Part shown: one piece after another, positions 52,516 to 61,530 of the stretch
How the letters are laid out: each line of letters starts with the position of its first letter
How positions within the stretch are numbered: position 1 is the stretch's first letter
Source of the DNA: CAYWMD01 sp964458575
Lineage (GTDB): Bacteria; Verrucomicrobiota; Verrucomicrobiia; Limisphaerales; JADLHS01
Reading direction: 5' to 3'
Assembly (NCBI GenBank): GCA_964458575.1
Contig: CAYWMD010000038.1
Location: 1-61,560 of the forward strand
Length of the DNA: 61,560 bases
The notes under the pieces: model-generated
What the model saw: only the letters and a program-made list of their open reading frames with translations
Told to the model about the DNA's origin: nothing
Database searches by the model: none
Program-made: the position numbers and the translations under genes

Positions 52516-53055
52516 ATGCGATTCAACATCTATTTGCTCGGACTGGCCGTGGTGGCGGGCTTCACCGGCTGCCAGACGCCGGAGAAGAAGCAGGACAAGG
52601 AACTCGCCACCTTGCGCCTGCACATCGAAGTCAGCCGCGACGACCTGGGCTTGTGGGAAACCGTGCCGGTCTTCCGCTCCAGTCCGGTGATGATTACCGT
52701 CAATCGCCAGCCTTTCCTCAATGAAGGCGATGTGGCCGAGGCGCGCGTGCTCGACGATTCGATGGGCGGTTTTTCGCTCTCGATCAAGTTCGAGCAAATG
52801 GGTGCGCGATTGCTGGAACAATACACGGCGACGAACCCGGGCCGGCGGATCGCCATCTACAGCCAGTTCGGGGAGAAAGGGGAGTTGAACCGCTGGCTCG
52901 CCGCCCCGGTCATCGGTCGGCGGATTTCCGACGGCCTGATCAGCTTCACGCCGGATGCCACCCGCGCCGAAGCCGAGCGCATCGCCAACGCCCTGAACAA
53001 CGTGGCGATCAAAAACGGCAACCAGGAGAAACCCAAAAAGGACAAGGATAAATGA
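52516..53055 (+). CDS. Lipoprotein resembling the SecD/SecF P1 head domain
   Basis: This 179-residue lipoprotein has a signal with lipobox AGFTGC. The mature part has FSLSIKFEQMGARLLEQYTATNPGRRIAIY, then WLAAPVIGRRISDG and FTPDATRAEAERIANALN. This is the order found in the periplasmic P1 head of SecD (substrate-binding strand, AP.I...I.DG, EA..IA..L). It lacks all SecD membrane helices, so it is a free-standing, membrane-tethered version. A lysine-rich tail (KPKKDKDK) ends the protein. An ATG at 52501 would add five residues. The stop overlaps the M23 peptidase start by 4 bp. Confidence 0.68.
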   Translation: MRFNIYLLGLAVVAGFTGCQTPEKKQDKELATLRLHIEVSRDDLGLWETVPVFRSSPVMITVNRQPFLNEGDVAEARVLDDSMGGFSLSIKFEQMGARLLEQYTATNPGRRIAIYSQFGEKGELNRWLAAPVIGRRISDGLISFTPDATRAEAERIANALNNVAIKNGNQEKPKKDKDK

Positions 53056-54074
53056 GCCGCCGCCGGCTTGCGTCAGGGGCGGTCGCCTGCGCCCTGCTGT
53101 TTTCGTTCGCCGTCACGCTGTCGGCCCAGCCCTTTCTGCTGCCCACCGCCAATCGGGCATTGTTTGAAAAAGGCGCGGAGGACCAATTCTTTGTCGGCAC
53201 CGTCGGCAAACCCTGGACGAGTGGTTGTTTCGGTTGCGTGCGCAGTTCCGGCGGACAAATGCACGAGGGACTCGACATCCGCTGTCTCCAGCGCGACAAA
53301 CGCAGCGAACCCACCGATCCCGTCATGGCTACTGCCGACGGCACCGTGGCCTACATCAATCGCCGGCCGTCGCTTTCCAACTTCGGTAATTACATCATCC
53401 TCCGTCATAACATCGGCGGCGTGGAGATCTACTCCAACTACGCCCACTTGCGCGAAGTCCGGCCCGACCTCGCTCCCGGAAAACAGGTCCATGCCGGTGA
53501 AACCATCGCCACCATGGGCCGCACCGCCAATACCCGCGAAGGCATTTCCAAGGAACGCGCCCACGTCCACTTCGAGTTGAACCTGCTCATCAACGACCGG
53601 TTCCCCGCGTGGTACAAAAAGACCTACCCCAAGCAACGCAACGATCACGGTTTGTGGAACGGACAGAACCTCGCCGGGCTCGACCCGCGGCTCGTGTTGT
53701 TGGAACAGCAACGGCAGGGCACGAAGTTCGATCTGCTCCGTTTTCTGCAGGGCCAGACCGAACTTTGCCGGGTGCAAGTGCGGGCGAAGGATTTCCCGTG
53801 GCTGAAACGCTATCCGCAATTGGTGCGCCCGAACCCGAAGGCCCAGCAGGAAGGCATCGCGGGTTACGAAGTGGCGCTGAATTTCAACGCGGTCGCCTTC
53901 GACCTGATCCCCCGGGCGGCATCCGAACTCAAGGGCAAATCAAAATTCCTCGTGCTCAGTGTCAATGAAGCGGAACTCGGCAGGAACCCGTGTCGGCATC
54001 TCGTAACGCGGCGCGGCAGCCGTTGGGAACTGACCAGTCGTGGCCTCAACGCGCTCGAACTCCTGAGTTACTAG
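53052..54074 (+). CDS. Secreted M23-family (LytM-like) peptidase
   Basis: This 340-residue protein has a signal peptide (cleavage near LSAQP). A LytM domain covers about 60-185, with H71 and D75 in MHEGLDIR, H132 in NYAHLRE, and H171/H173 in RAHVHFEL, so all zinc and catalytic residues are present. Peptidases of this family cut peptidoglycan cross-bridges or act as inactive regulators of amidases; the intact site suggests activity. The C-terminal 150 residues (FLQGQTELCRVQVRAKDF) are not recognised. Coupling to the SecD-head-like lipoprotein suggests a role in cell-wall growth or protein export. Confidence 0.85.
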   Translation: MSRRRLASGAVACALLFSFAVTLSAQPFLLPTANRALFEKGAEDQFFVGTVGKPWTSGCFGCVRSSGGQMHEGLDIRCLQRDKRSEPTDPVMATADGTVAYINRRPSLSNFGNYIILRHNIGGVEIYSNYAHLREVRPDLAPGKQVHAGETIATMGRTANTREGISKERAHVHFELNLLINDRFPAWYKKTYPKQRNDHGLWNGQNLAGLDPRLVLLEQQRQGTKFDLLRFLQGQTELCRVQVRAKDFPWLKRYPQLVRPNPKAQQEGIAGYEVALNFNAVAFDLIPRAASELKGKSKFLVLSVNEAELGRNPCRHLVTRRGSRWELTSRGLNALELLSY

Positions 54075-54406
54075 CCGCGATGGATTCCACTGCGGCGGCT
54101 CACCCGCGTAGTAGGGCCGGCGTCCTCTGCCAGAGTCCCGGCGGGCGTTCCGCCTGCCGAGCGCATGACAACGACGACCGATGGCGTGTCGAAAATACTT
54201 TCCGCCGCTTTCCCTGTGCCGAAACAGCCCAACCGCGTCGAAGCGGATCATTTCCAACTGTGCTTCTCGGGCCTATGGGTGAGGCGGCGGGTGCGTCAAT
54301 TCTTGCCGTGTTTACGCGGCAAACAAGCCTTGCTTTTGCCCGCCTGACTTCTGAAACTCGTGACAAGCTGACACGAAGCGATGCACAAAACTGAACCTGG
54401 TCCAAC
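54075..54406. other. Intergenic stretch with no gene
   Basis: About 330 bp lies between the M23 peptidase and corA. I see no coding frame, RNA gene or strong hairpin; a weak GGCGG...CCGCC pair lies near 54143-54157. A promoter for corA is expected here but I cannot point to one. Confidence 0.5.
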
Positions 54407-55405
54407 ATGATTCGTTCGCTGGCATTTACAACGCAGGGCCGCCTGCACAGCAAGAACATCGAGATGTTCCTGATGCCCACCCTGCTCAGCGACACGAACC
54501 TGTTCCTCTGGATTGATCTCGAAAACCCGACCCCGGAGGAAACCAAATTCGTGCTGGAGGACCTGTTCCATTTCCACCCGCTTTCCATTGAAGATTGCGT
54601 CAACGCCAGCCCATCGCCGAAGGTCGAGGAATACGCGCCGAAGGAGGAGGACAGATTTGCGCCGTATCTGTTCATGGTGATTCACGCGGTGGATTACAGC
54701 CGCAAGGACGGCGTCTTTGCCACGAGCGAGTTGAACTTTTTTCTCGGGAAGAATTTCCTGGTCACGTACCACGACACGCCGTTGCGCAGTGTTTCGCAGA
54801 CCGAAGAGCGGGCGGTCAAGGCGACGACGCACATCGCGCGCGCGCCGGACCGTGTGGCGCACACGCTGCTGGATTCCATCGTGGACAATTACAAACCAGC
54901 GCTGGAGGAGTTGTCGCTGGAAATCGCCGAACTGGAACATCTCGCGCTGCGGCATCCGGGGAAGGAAACGCTCAACAAGATTTTGCAGGTGAAAAAGGAA
55001 GTCATCCACCTGCGACAGATCATCGGTCCGCAGCGGGAAGTATTGGCACGGTTCGCGCAGGGTGAGTTCAAATTGATCCGGCCGCACATGGTGCCGTATT
55101 ACCGCGACGTTTACGACGGGCTGTTTCACATCTCGGAGCGCGCGCAAGGCTATATGGATTCGCTCACGGGCATCTTGCAGGTCTATTTGAACATGTCCTC
55201 CAACCGGACCGGCGAAGTGGTGAAGCTGCTGACCATGATCACGATCATCACGACGCCGTTGATGATGGTGGGCACGTGGTACGGGATGAATTTCCACGAC
55301 ATGCCGGAACTGAGCTGGCAGCACGGCTATTGGGTGGCCGGCTCCGTCACGATTGTTTCCACGGCGCTCACCGTTTGGTATTTCAAGCGGAAGGAATGGT
55401 TTTGA
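54407..55405 (+). CDS. corA: CorA-family magnesium/cobalt transporter
   Basis: This 332-residue protein has the CorA order: a soluble N-terminal domain, a long coiled helix (about 160-265, ELSLEIAELEHLALR...) and two C-terminal membrane helices. The signature GMN lies in WYGMNFHDMPEL between the helices, near residues 293-295. CorA forms a pentameric channel gated by intracellular Mg2+. The C-terminus ends in the basic KRKEW, as usual. It is followed 92 bp later by the histidine kinase gene, which may or may not be in the same unit. Confidence 0.92.
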   Translation: MIRSLAFTTQGRLHSKNIEMFLMPTLLSDTNLFLWIDLENPTPEETKFVLEDLFHFHPLSIEDCVNASPSPKVEEYAPKEEDRFAPYLFMVIHAVDYSRKDGVFATSELNFFLGKNFLVTYHDTPLRSVSQTEERAVKATTHIARAPDRVAHTLLDSIVDNYKPALEELSLEIAELEHLALRHPGKETLNKILQVKKEVIHLRQIIGPQREVLARFAQGEFKLIRPHMVPYYRDVYDGLFHISERAQGYMDSLTGILQVYLNMSSNRTGEVVKLLTMITIITTPLMMVGTWYGMNFHDMPELSWQHGYWVAGSVTIVSTALTVWYFKRKEWF

Positions 55406-55497
55406 AAACCGTTGAAGCGTTCATCGGGTTGAAAAGGTTGAGCCGGATCGCCGCGACGGTGCCGCGGTTCAACGATTCAACGAGTTAACGGCGCGAC

Positions 55498-56751
55498 ATG
55501 CCCGCCCCGAAATCCAGCTTCCTCGACAAAGTTTTGGGCCGCATCGGGCGGCTCGATGCTGAAGGGTTGCAGACCGTCGTCCAACGGCTGGCGCGGGAGC
55601 GGAGCTTCCTGGAGACGCTGTTCAACACCATCGAGGACGGCGTGCTGGTGGTGGACGAGCGCGGGCGGATCATTTACTTCAACCAGGCGGTCACGCGCCT
55701 GCTGGGCCTGCAACCGAGCGTGGAAGGGCAGCAACTCGGCGAAATTCTGCCCGAGGTGGATTGGAAAAAGATTTCGGAGTTCGACAGCGCCGGCGGCCAG
55801 CACGTGGTGCGGCATGAGTTCGAGGTGCAATATCCGCGCCCGCGGTTTCTCCGGCTTTACGCCGCGCCGCTGGATGGCGAAGCCCAGGGCAGCAACGGCC
55901 TGGCGCTGATTTTGCACGACGCCACGGAAGCCCGCCAAAAGACTTACGAGGCCATTGAAAGCGAGCGCGTGCAGGCGTTGACGCTGCTGGCGGCCAGTGT
56001 CGCGCATGAGATCGGCAATCCCCTCAACGCGTTGCACATTCACCTGCAACTCATGGAACGCGAGGTGAAAAAGCTGAAGGCGGCGCCGGGTCGGGTCACC
56101 GGTTCGGAAATGCGCGCGCGCCCGCGTTCGCAAATGCTGGCGGGCGATGCGGAAACCGCCGAGGTGGCGGCGAAGCTGGATCAGTATCTTTCGGTGGCCA
56201 AGGGCGAAATCAACCGGCTCGATTACATCGTTACCCAATTTCTCCAGGCCATCCGCCCGGCCCCGCTGCAACTCAAGGTCAGCACCCTCAACGAGGTTGT
56301 GCATAAGACGGTCGATCTGCTCCAGCCCGAACTGGACAATCGCGGGGTGCAGGTGAAGACCAAACTCGCGCGTTCCCTGCCCGCGACGCCGATTGACCCG
56401 ACACAGGTCCAGCAGGCGCTGGTCAATCTCATCAAGAACGCGATGCAGGCGATGACCAAAGGCGGCACGTTGACGTTGCAAACCGGCGAGGGCATGGATG
56501 GCGTCTGGGTGAGCGTGGCCGACACCGGCGGCGGGATTCCGCAGGAACAACTCAACCGCATCTTCGAGCCGTTTTACACGACCAAGAAAAAAGGCACGGG
56601 CCTGGGGCTGATGATCGTGCAGCGGATCGTGCGGGCGCATGGCGGGCGCATTGAATTGGAAAGCCACGTCGGGCGCGGAACGACGTTTCGGATCTGGCTG
56701 CCGTTGCACGAGCGGAGGCCGCGCCTGCTGGAGGCGCCGTTACATGACTGA
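55498..56751 (+). CDS. Sensor histidine kinase with PAS domain (NtrB-like)
   Basis: This 417-residue soluble kinase has no membrane segment. A PAS domain (about 35-145) contains IEDGVLVVDERGRIIYFN. The HisKA helix has SVAHEIGNPLNALH with H170 as phospho-acceptor. The ATPase domain has NLIKNAMQAM (N box), DTGGGIP and KGTGLGL (G boxes). The architecture matches NtrB-type partners of sigma-54 activators, and the next gene, 26 bp on, is such an activator. The signal is sensed in the cytoplasm through PAS; its nature is unknown. Confidence 0.92.
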   Translation: MPAPKSSFLDKVLGRIGRLDAEGLQTVVQRLARERSFLETLFNTIEDGVLVVDERGRIIYFNQAVTRLLGLQPSVEGQQLGEILPEVDWKKISEFDSAGGQHVVRHEFEVQYPRPRFLRLYAAPLDGEAQGSNGLALILHDATEARQKTYEAIESERVQALTLLAASVAHEIGNPLNALHIHLQLMEREVKKLKAAPGRVTGSEMRARPRSQMLAGDAETAEVAAKLDQYLSVAKGEINRLDYIVTQFLQAIRPAPLQLKVSTLNEVVHKTVDLLQPELDNRGVQVKTKLARSLPATPIDPTQVQQALVNLIKNAMQAMTKGGTLTLQTGEGMDGVWVSVADTGGGIPQEQLNRIFEPFYTTKKKGTGLGLMIVQRIVRAHGGRIELESHVGRGTTFRIWLPLHERRPRLLEAPLHD

Positions 56752-56777
56752 TTGCAACGCTGCTGGAGTAAACTGAA

Positions 56778-58157
56778 ATGGAAATGGTGAAGCCGACCTT
56801 GTTGATTGTTGATGATGAGAAGCCGACGCGGGAAGGCCTGCGCGCCGCGCTGGAGGAGCGTTATGACGTTTACCTGGCGGAGGACGCCAAGGCGGCGACG
56901 GAATTGCTGGAAGAGGAAAACTTCGACGTGCTGTTGACGGATTTCCGCCTGCCGAACGAGGACGGGTTGAAGCTGATTGCGCGGGCAAAATCGCTGACCA
57001 AGCCGCCGATTTGCATTTTAATGACAGCCTACGGTTCGGAGGAGCTGGCGGTGGACGCGATGAAGCGCGGCGCGGACGATTACATCGCCAAGGGCCGGCT
57101 GCAAATTGATGAGTTGGAGATGCGCATCGCGCGCGCGTTGCGCCGGCAAACGCTCGAAGTCGAGAATGTTTCCCTGCGCCAGCAACTCGACGCGAAGTTC
57201 GGCATGGAAAACGTCATCGGCGAATCGCCAGCGATGAAGGAAGTGTTCGAGGTGGTGCAGCAGGTCGCGCCGACACGGGCCACGGTAATGCTCTACGGGG
57301 AGAGCGGCACGGGCAAGGAACTGATCGCGAAGGCGATTCATCAGCTCAGCCCGCGCGCGAAACAGCCGCTCGTGGTCGTGCATTGCGCGGCCCTGTCGGC
57401 GACGCTGCTGGAGAGCGAATTGTTCGGCCATGAGAAGGGCGCCTTCACCGGCGCGCACGAGCGGCGCATCGGGCGCTTCGAGCAGGCGCAGGGCGGGACG
57501 CTGTTCCTGGACGAGATCGGCGAGATTGACGCGACGATTCAAATCAAGCTGTTGCGCTTTCTCGGCGAGCGCACGTTCGAGCGGGTCGGTTCGAACAAAA
57601 CCTTGACCGCCGACGTGCGGCTGGTCGCGGCGACAAACAAACAGCTCGAGACTCTGGTGAAAGCGGGGACCTTTCGCGAGGACCTGTTTTTCCGCCTGCG
57701 CGTGGTGGAAATCCACCTGCCGGCGTTGCGCGAACGGACCGGCGATATTCCGCTGCTGGCCTTGACTTTTCTGCGGGAGTTTGCCCGGGAAAACGGCAAG
57801 CCGGTGAACGATTTCACGGCGGATGCGCTGGAGTTGCTGATGAACTATTCGTGGCCGGGCAACGTGCGCGAGCTGCGGGCGGCCATCGAGCACGCGGTGG
57901 TGTTGTGTCGCGGCGAAAAAATCAGCGCGCGCGACCTGCCGCCGTCGGTGCGTACCTGGGCGGGGGCCGCGGGGGCGGCGGACCCGGCGCGCGTGCTGAC
58001 GCGAAATGATCTGACGGTAAAGGAAGCCGAGAAACAATTGATCATTCGTGCCTTGAAAGAAACCAAGGGTAACCGCACACTGGCGGCCAAAAAAATCGGC
58101 ATGAGCCGGCGCACGTTTCACCGGAAACTGCACACGTATCATCTGGAAGGTTTTTGA
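56778..58157 (+). CDS. Sigma-54-dependent response regulator (NtrC family)
   Basis: This 459-residue regulator has a receiver domain (1-120) with D55 in LLTDFRLPNEDG as the phosphorylation site. The AAA+ domain (about 145-380) has Walker A YGESGTGKE, the sigma-54 contact loop GAFTGA, and LFLDEIGEID as Walker B. The C-terminal Fis-type helix-turn-helix has TLAAKKIGMSRRTFHRKL. It activates sigma-54 promoters when phosphorylated by the kinase encoded upstream. GGAG precedes the ATG at 56778. Its likely targets include the membrane protein gene that follows; I did not find a clear -24/-12 site. Confidence 0.94.
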   Translation: MEMVKPTLLIVDDEKPTREGLRAALEERYDVYLAEDAKAATELLEEENFDVLLTDFRLPNEDGLKLIARAKSLTKPPICILMTAYGSEELAVDAMKRGADDYIAKGRLQIDELEMRIARALRRQTLEVENVSLRQQLDAKFGMENVIGESPAMKEVFEVVQQVAPTRATVMLYGESGTGKELIAKAIHQLSPRAKQPLVVVHCAALSATLLESELFGHEKGAFTGAHERRIGRFEQAQGGTLFLDEIGEIDATIQIKLLRFLGERTFERVGSNKTLTADVRLVAATNKQLETLVKAGTFREDLFFRLRVVEIHLPALRERTGDIPLLALTFLREFARENGKPVNDFTADALELLMNYSWPGNVRELRAAIEHAVVLCRGEKISARDLPPSVRTWAGAAGAADPARVLTRNDLTVKEAEKQLIIRALKETKGNRTLAAKKIGMSRRTFHRKLHTYHLEGF

Positions 58158-58159
58158 TT

Positions 58160-60022
58160 ATGCCATTGCTGCAAGACACAATTCACAAACTCGATACCGG
58201 GCCGGGCATACGGTATCTGAAGATCGGCCTCTCGATTCTGGCGGTGGTGACATTGGTGGTGGGCTACAATTGGCGGTCGTACCGCAATTTCGCCACGCCG
58301 GAGGCGATGGACGCCGCGCAGGTGGGGCGCAATCTCGCGGAGGGCCGGGGCTATACCACGCGGTTTATCCGGCCCTTCAGCGTTTACCTGGTCAAAACCC
58401 GGAGCGAGGCCAGGTTCGGTCAGGTGCCGCAGGGCGCCAACTCGGATTACGCGCAGATCAAAGGGGAACATCCGGACCTGGCCAATCCACCAGTGTATCC
58501 GTGCGTGCTGGCGGCTCTGATGAAGGTGCTGCCCTTTAAATGGAATGTCTCGACGGGTTTTTTCTGGGGAAACGGTGGCCGCTTCTGGCGTTATGAACCG
58601 GACTTCCTGGTCTCAATGTTCAATGAGTTGCTGTTTTTCGTCATCATCGGACTGACGTTCCTGCTGGCCCGCCGGCTCTTCGATCCCGGGGTGGCTTGGC
58701 TCTCGGCGATCTTGATGCTGGGCTGCGAGGTGCTCTGGCGCTTCAGCGTGTCGGGTCTCTCGACGATGCTGTTGATGTTGATTTTTTTGGGGTTGGTTTG
58801 GTGTCTGGTGTTGATCGAGCAGGAGGCGCGCGAACCGCGCTGGGGGCCGTCGGCTTTGTTGATGCTGGCGGGTGCGGCGGGTCTGGCCATCGGGTTGGGC
58901 ACTCTGACGCGTTATGCCTTCGGGTGGTTGATTGTGCCGGTGACGGTGTTCTCGATTCTGTTTGCGGGCCAGCGCAAGGCGGCGGTGTGTCTGATGACGG
59001 TGGCCGTGTTCATCGTGGTGGTCTCGCCCTGGATGTATCGCAACTACCGGGTATGCGGGGTGCCCTTCGGCACCGCCACATTTGCCGTCCTGGAGGGCAC
59101 GGGGGCGTTTCCCGAGCACAAGCTGGCGCGGTCCTTGGCGCCGAATCTGAGAAACCCGGACATGCAACTCGGCGTTTTCACGCACAAACTGATCAACAAT
59201 TCGCGGCGCATTCTGCAGGAAAGCCTGCCCTGCCTGGGCGGCACGTGGCTGACGCCCCTGTTTTTGGCGGGCCTGCTGCTTGGTTTCCGCAGCCCGGCCA
59301 TCCGCCGGCTCCGTTATCTCCTCATGATGAGTCTGGCGATGCTGGTCATGGTGCAAGCCATGGGCCGCACGCAAATTGCGGAAGATTCACCAGAGATCAA
59401 CAACGAGAATCTGCTCGTGCTGTTGGTCCCGCTCGTCATCGTTTACGGGGTGAGTTTCTTCTTTTTGTTGCTCGACCAGATGAAGTTGCTGTATCGCGGG
59501 ATGCGCTACCTGGTGGTGGGCGTGTTTGCGGTCATCATCTGCCTGCCAATGATATTCATGTTCCTGGTGGCCAAGACCGTGCCCGTGGTGTACCCGCCTT
59601 ATTACCCACCGGCCATCCAACAAGTCTCGAATTGGATGAAGGAAAACGAATTGATGATGAGCGATATTCCGTGGGCCGTGGCGTGGTACGGCAACCGGCA
59701 ATGCGTCTGGACGACGCTCGATGCGCAGACGCAGTTTTTTGCCGTGAATGATTTGATGAAACCGGTGCGCGCGCTTTACCTCACGCCGCAGACCATGGAC
59801 AGCCGGTTCCTGACGCAATGGGTGCGGGCCGGCGAGCACAGCTGGGGCAGTTTCATCCTCGAGAGCATGGTTCAGCGGGCCATTCCGGCCAGCTTCCCGT
59901 TGCGCGTGTCGCCCAAGGGCTTTCTGCCGGAGCAGTTGTTCCTGACCGATTGGGATCGGTGGAAAGCCGAGCCGACCGTGCTGACGCCCACATCCGAGCC
60001 GGCGCCGACGAAAAAGAAATGA
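58160..60022 (+). CDS. Polytopic membrane glycosyltransferase-like protein (ArnT/PMT type)
   Basis: This 620-residue protein has about ten membrane helices and a large first periplasmic loop (about 45-150). The N-terminus has an acidic-aromatic stretch after helix one (FATPEAMDAAQVGRNL, then GYTTRFIRPF), the position where PMT/ArnT enzymes carry their catalytic acidic residue. The middle has a string of hydrophobic segments with R and D between them. Such proteins move sugars from lipid-linked donors onto lipids or proteins. The C-terminus is soluble (SWGSFILESMV). I chose the ATG at 58160; a TTG at 58154 is possible. It lies 2 bp after the response regulator stop. Confidence 0.72.
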   Translation: MPLLQDTIHKLDTGPGIRYLKIGLSILAVVTLVVGYNWRSYRNFATPEAMDAAQVGRNLAEGRGYTTRFIRPFSVYLVKTRSEARFGQVPQGANSDYAQIKGEHPDLANPPVYPCVLAALMKVLPFKWNVSTGFFWGNGGRFWRYEPDFLVSMFNELLFFVIIGLTFLLARRLFDPGVAWLSAILMLGCEVLWRFSVSGLSTMLLMLIFLGLVWCLVLIEQEAREPRWGPSALLMLAGAAGLAIGLGTLTRYAFGWLIVPVTVFSILFAGQRKAAVCLMTVAVFIVVVSPWMYRNYRVCGVPFGTATFAVLEGTGAFPEHKLARSLAPNLRNPDMQLGVFTHKLINNSRRILQESLPCLGGTWLTPLFLAGLLLGFRSPAIRRLRYLLMMSLAMLVMVQAMGRTQIAEDSPEINNENLLVLLVPLVIVYGVSFFFLLLDQMKLLYRGMRYLVVGVFAVIICLPMIFMFLVAKTVPVVYPPYYPPAIQQVSNWMKENELMMSDIPWAVAWYGNRQCVWTTLDAQTQFFAVNDLMKPVRALYLTPQTMDSRFLTQWVRAGEHSWGSFILESMVQRAIPASFPLRVSPKGFLPEQLFLTDWDRWKAEPTVLTPTSEPAPTKKK

Positions 60023-60129
60023 TCAGCCCCGGCGCCGGCGCGGCTGGCGCGAAGGCCGTTTTTCCCGCTTGCCGTCCGACCGGATGAGGGTTCAGGTTGT
60101 TCTGGAGTTGGATATGTGCACGGTTCGGT

Positions 60130-60894
60130 ATGAACACGAACGGGTCCCCGGGTTGGCTTTGGGGCCGGACGCGGAAAAGTGCGGCCTTTACCCTGATCGA
60201 ATTGCTGGTGGTCGTTGCCATCCTCGCCATCGTCGCGGCGTTGTTGCTGCCCGCCCTCGTTGGCGCCAGGGAAAAAACCCGGCGCACCGCCTGTAAGAAC
60301 CACCTCCGCCAGTTCATTCTGGCCGCGCATCTCTACGGAGATGACAACACCCAATACTTGCCGGGCGGCGAGGCCGAGCCCGGCCAGTCGGCGCACACCC
60401 CGGTCATCCGCACGAACACGCGCCAAAACCTCATTCGCTACACCGGCACGTATCGGATTTTCGACTGCCCAAGCCTGGGCGCACCCTTCAATCGGCCGGA
60501 AGGTTGGAGTTGCCAGGGATACGGGGTCATCATCGGTTACAATTATCTGGGTTCGCGCACCAATACCCCGTGGCCGGCCAGCGCCACCATTTACAGTGCA
60601 TGGATCTCGCCGCAAAAGCTTACCGATCGCAGCGCCCTGGTTCTCGTGGCTGACTTGAACGCCTGGTCCTCGAGTGGTTCGATGACCTTTGCGCCGCACG
60701 GCCGTCACGGGCCGATTATGAAGGACGGCGACTTCTCGAACCCGGGTTCGCACGGCGTCTCCTCCGCTGCCATTGGTGGTGTGGGTGGCAACGTGGGCCT
60801 GCTGGACGGGTCGGTTGCCTGGAAGAACACACGCCAGATGAAGATTTATTGTGCGTCACAAGCCGGCAGTTCAACCTGTTCGGCCATGTGGTGA
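60130..60894 (+). CDS. Prepilin-type protein with degenerate C-terminal motif
   Basis: This 254-residue protein has a leader of about 19 residues (MNTNGSPGWLWGRTRKSA), then AFTLIELLVVVAILAIVAAL and the helix CKNHLRQFILAAHLY. The C-terminal region has GHGVSSAAIGG-like spacing and GLLDGSVAWKNT, so the H-X9-DG motif is stretched. I chose the ATG at 60130; other starts in the frame precede it by 11 residues. It follows the glycosyltransferase-like gene and is convergent with the last membrane protein. Confidence 0.82.
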   Translation: MNTNGSPGWLWGRTRKSAAFTLIELLVVVAILAIVAALLLPALVGAREKTRRTACKNHLRQFILAAHLYGDDNTQYLPGGEAEPGQSAHTPVIRTNTRQNLIRYTGTYRIFDCPSLGAPFNRPEGWSCQGYGVIIGYNYLGSRTNTPWPASATIYSAWISPQKLTDRSALVLVADLNAWSSSGSMTFAPHGRHGPIMKDGDFSNPGSHGVSSAAIGGVGGNVGLLDGSVAWKNTRQMKIYCASQAGSSTCSAMW

Positions 60895-60951
60895 ACTGGC
60901 GCACAGGATTCGTGTCCCGCGAGGCATCCGACGCGAGGGCCACGGCTGAGC

Positions 60952-61530
60952 TCAACCCCGTGCAAGCGGAGTGGTCGCGGGGCCTTCGCGTGATTTCGGG
61001 CGGAGGCGTTCGCAGCGCTCGGCAAAAAGGAAGAAAACGCCGGGGCCGAAACACAACAACATGACCGAGATGCCCATCGCGATTCCCCAGAAAGTGCCGA
61101 TGGGCGCGCAACAATCTTCGCGCCGGCGCACGATGATGTGACTGGGCACGGCCACGAGCAGTTCCAGGACGCTTCCCCGCAGCAACCATCGCGTCAGGCG
61201 GTCGAGTAGCGCGTCCGGGCTGTCTGCTTTGAGAAAACGATGGAAAATCATGGCCCAGATTGCCCAGAAGCCGGTGACGATCGTGAGCGAGCCGGACAGC
61301 CCGATCAACCAGTCGTTGCCCGGGCTCACGCCCGCGGTCTGCAACAGGCCGCGGGCCGCCGGATTCCATTCAAAGTTGCCGCGCACCAGGTTGGCAACGA
61401 ATTCGATGACGTGAAACGCGTCGTCCTTGAACGCGACGCAAAGCAGGCAGAAAAGACCGGCGGCGCAGAGATTGGCCAGAAAGAACGTCGCGGTGAGTAC
61501 CGGAAGGGCGCAACTTGACACCACCACCAT
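60952..61530 (-). CDS. Polytopic membrane protein of unknown function
   Basis: This 192-residue protein has four predicted membrane helices: residues 5-33, 75-97, 115-130 and 145-168. Conserved-looking parts are PSHIIVRRREDCCAPIGTF in the loop between helices three and four, with a CC pair, and FGPGVFFLFAERCERL at the end of helix four. No signal peptide or enzymatic motif is visible. The gene starts at the ATG at 61530, 30 bp from the window edge, so any upstream partner is not seen. Confidence 0.7.
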   Translation of the reverse strand: MVVVSSCALPVLTATFFLANLCAAGLFCLLCVAFKDDAFHVIEFVANLVRGNFEWNPAARGLLQTAGVSPGNDWLIGLSGSLTIVTGFWAIWAMIFHRFLKADSPDALLDRLTRWLLRGSVLELLVAVPSHIIVRRREDCCAPIGTFWGIAMGISVMLLCFGPGVFFLFAERCERLRPKSREGPATTPLARG

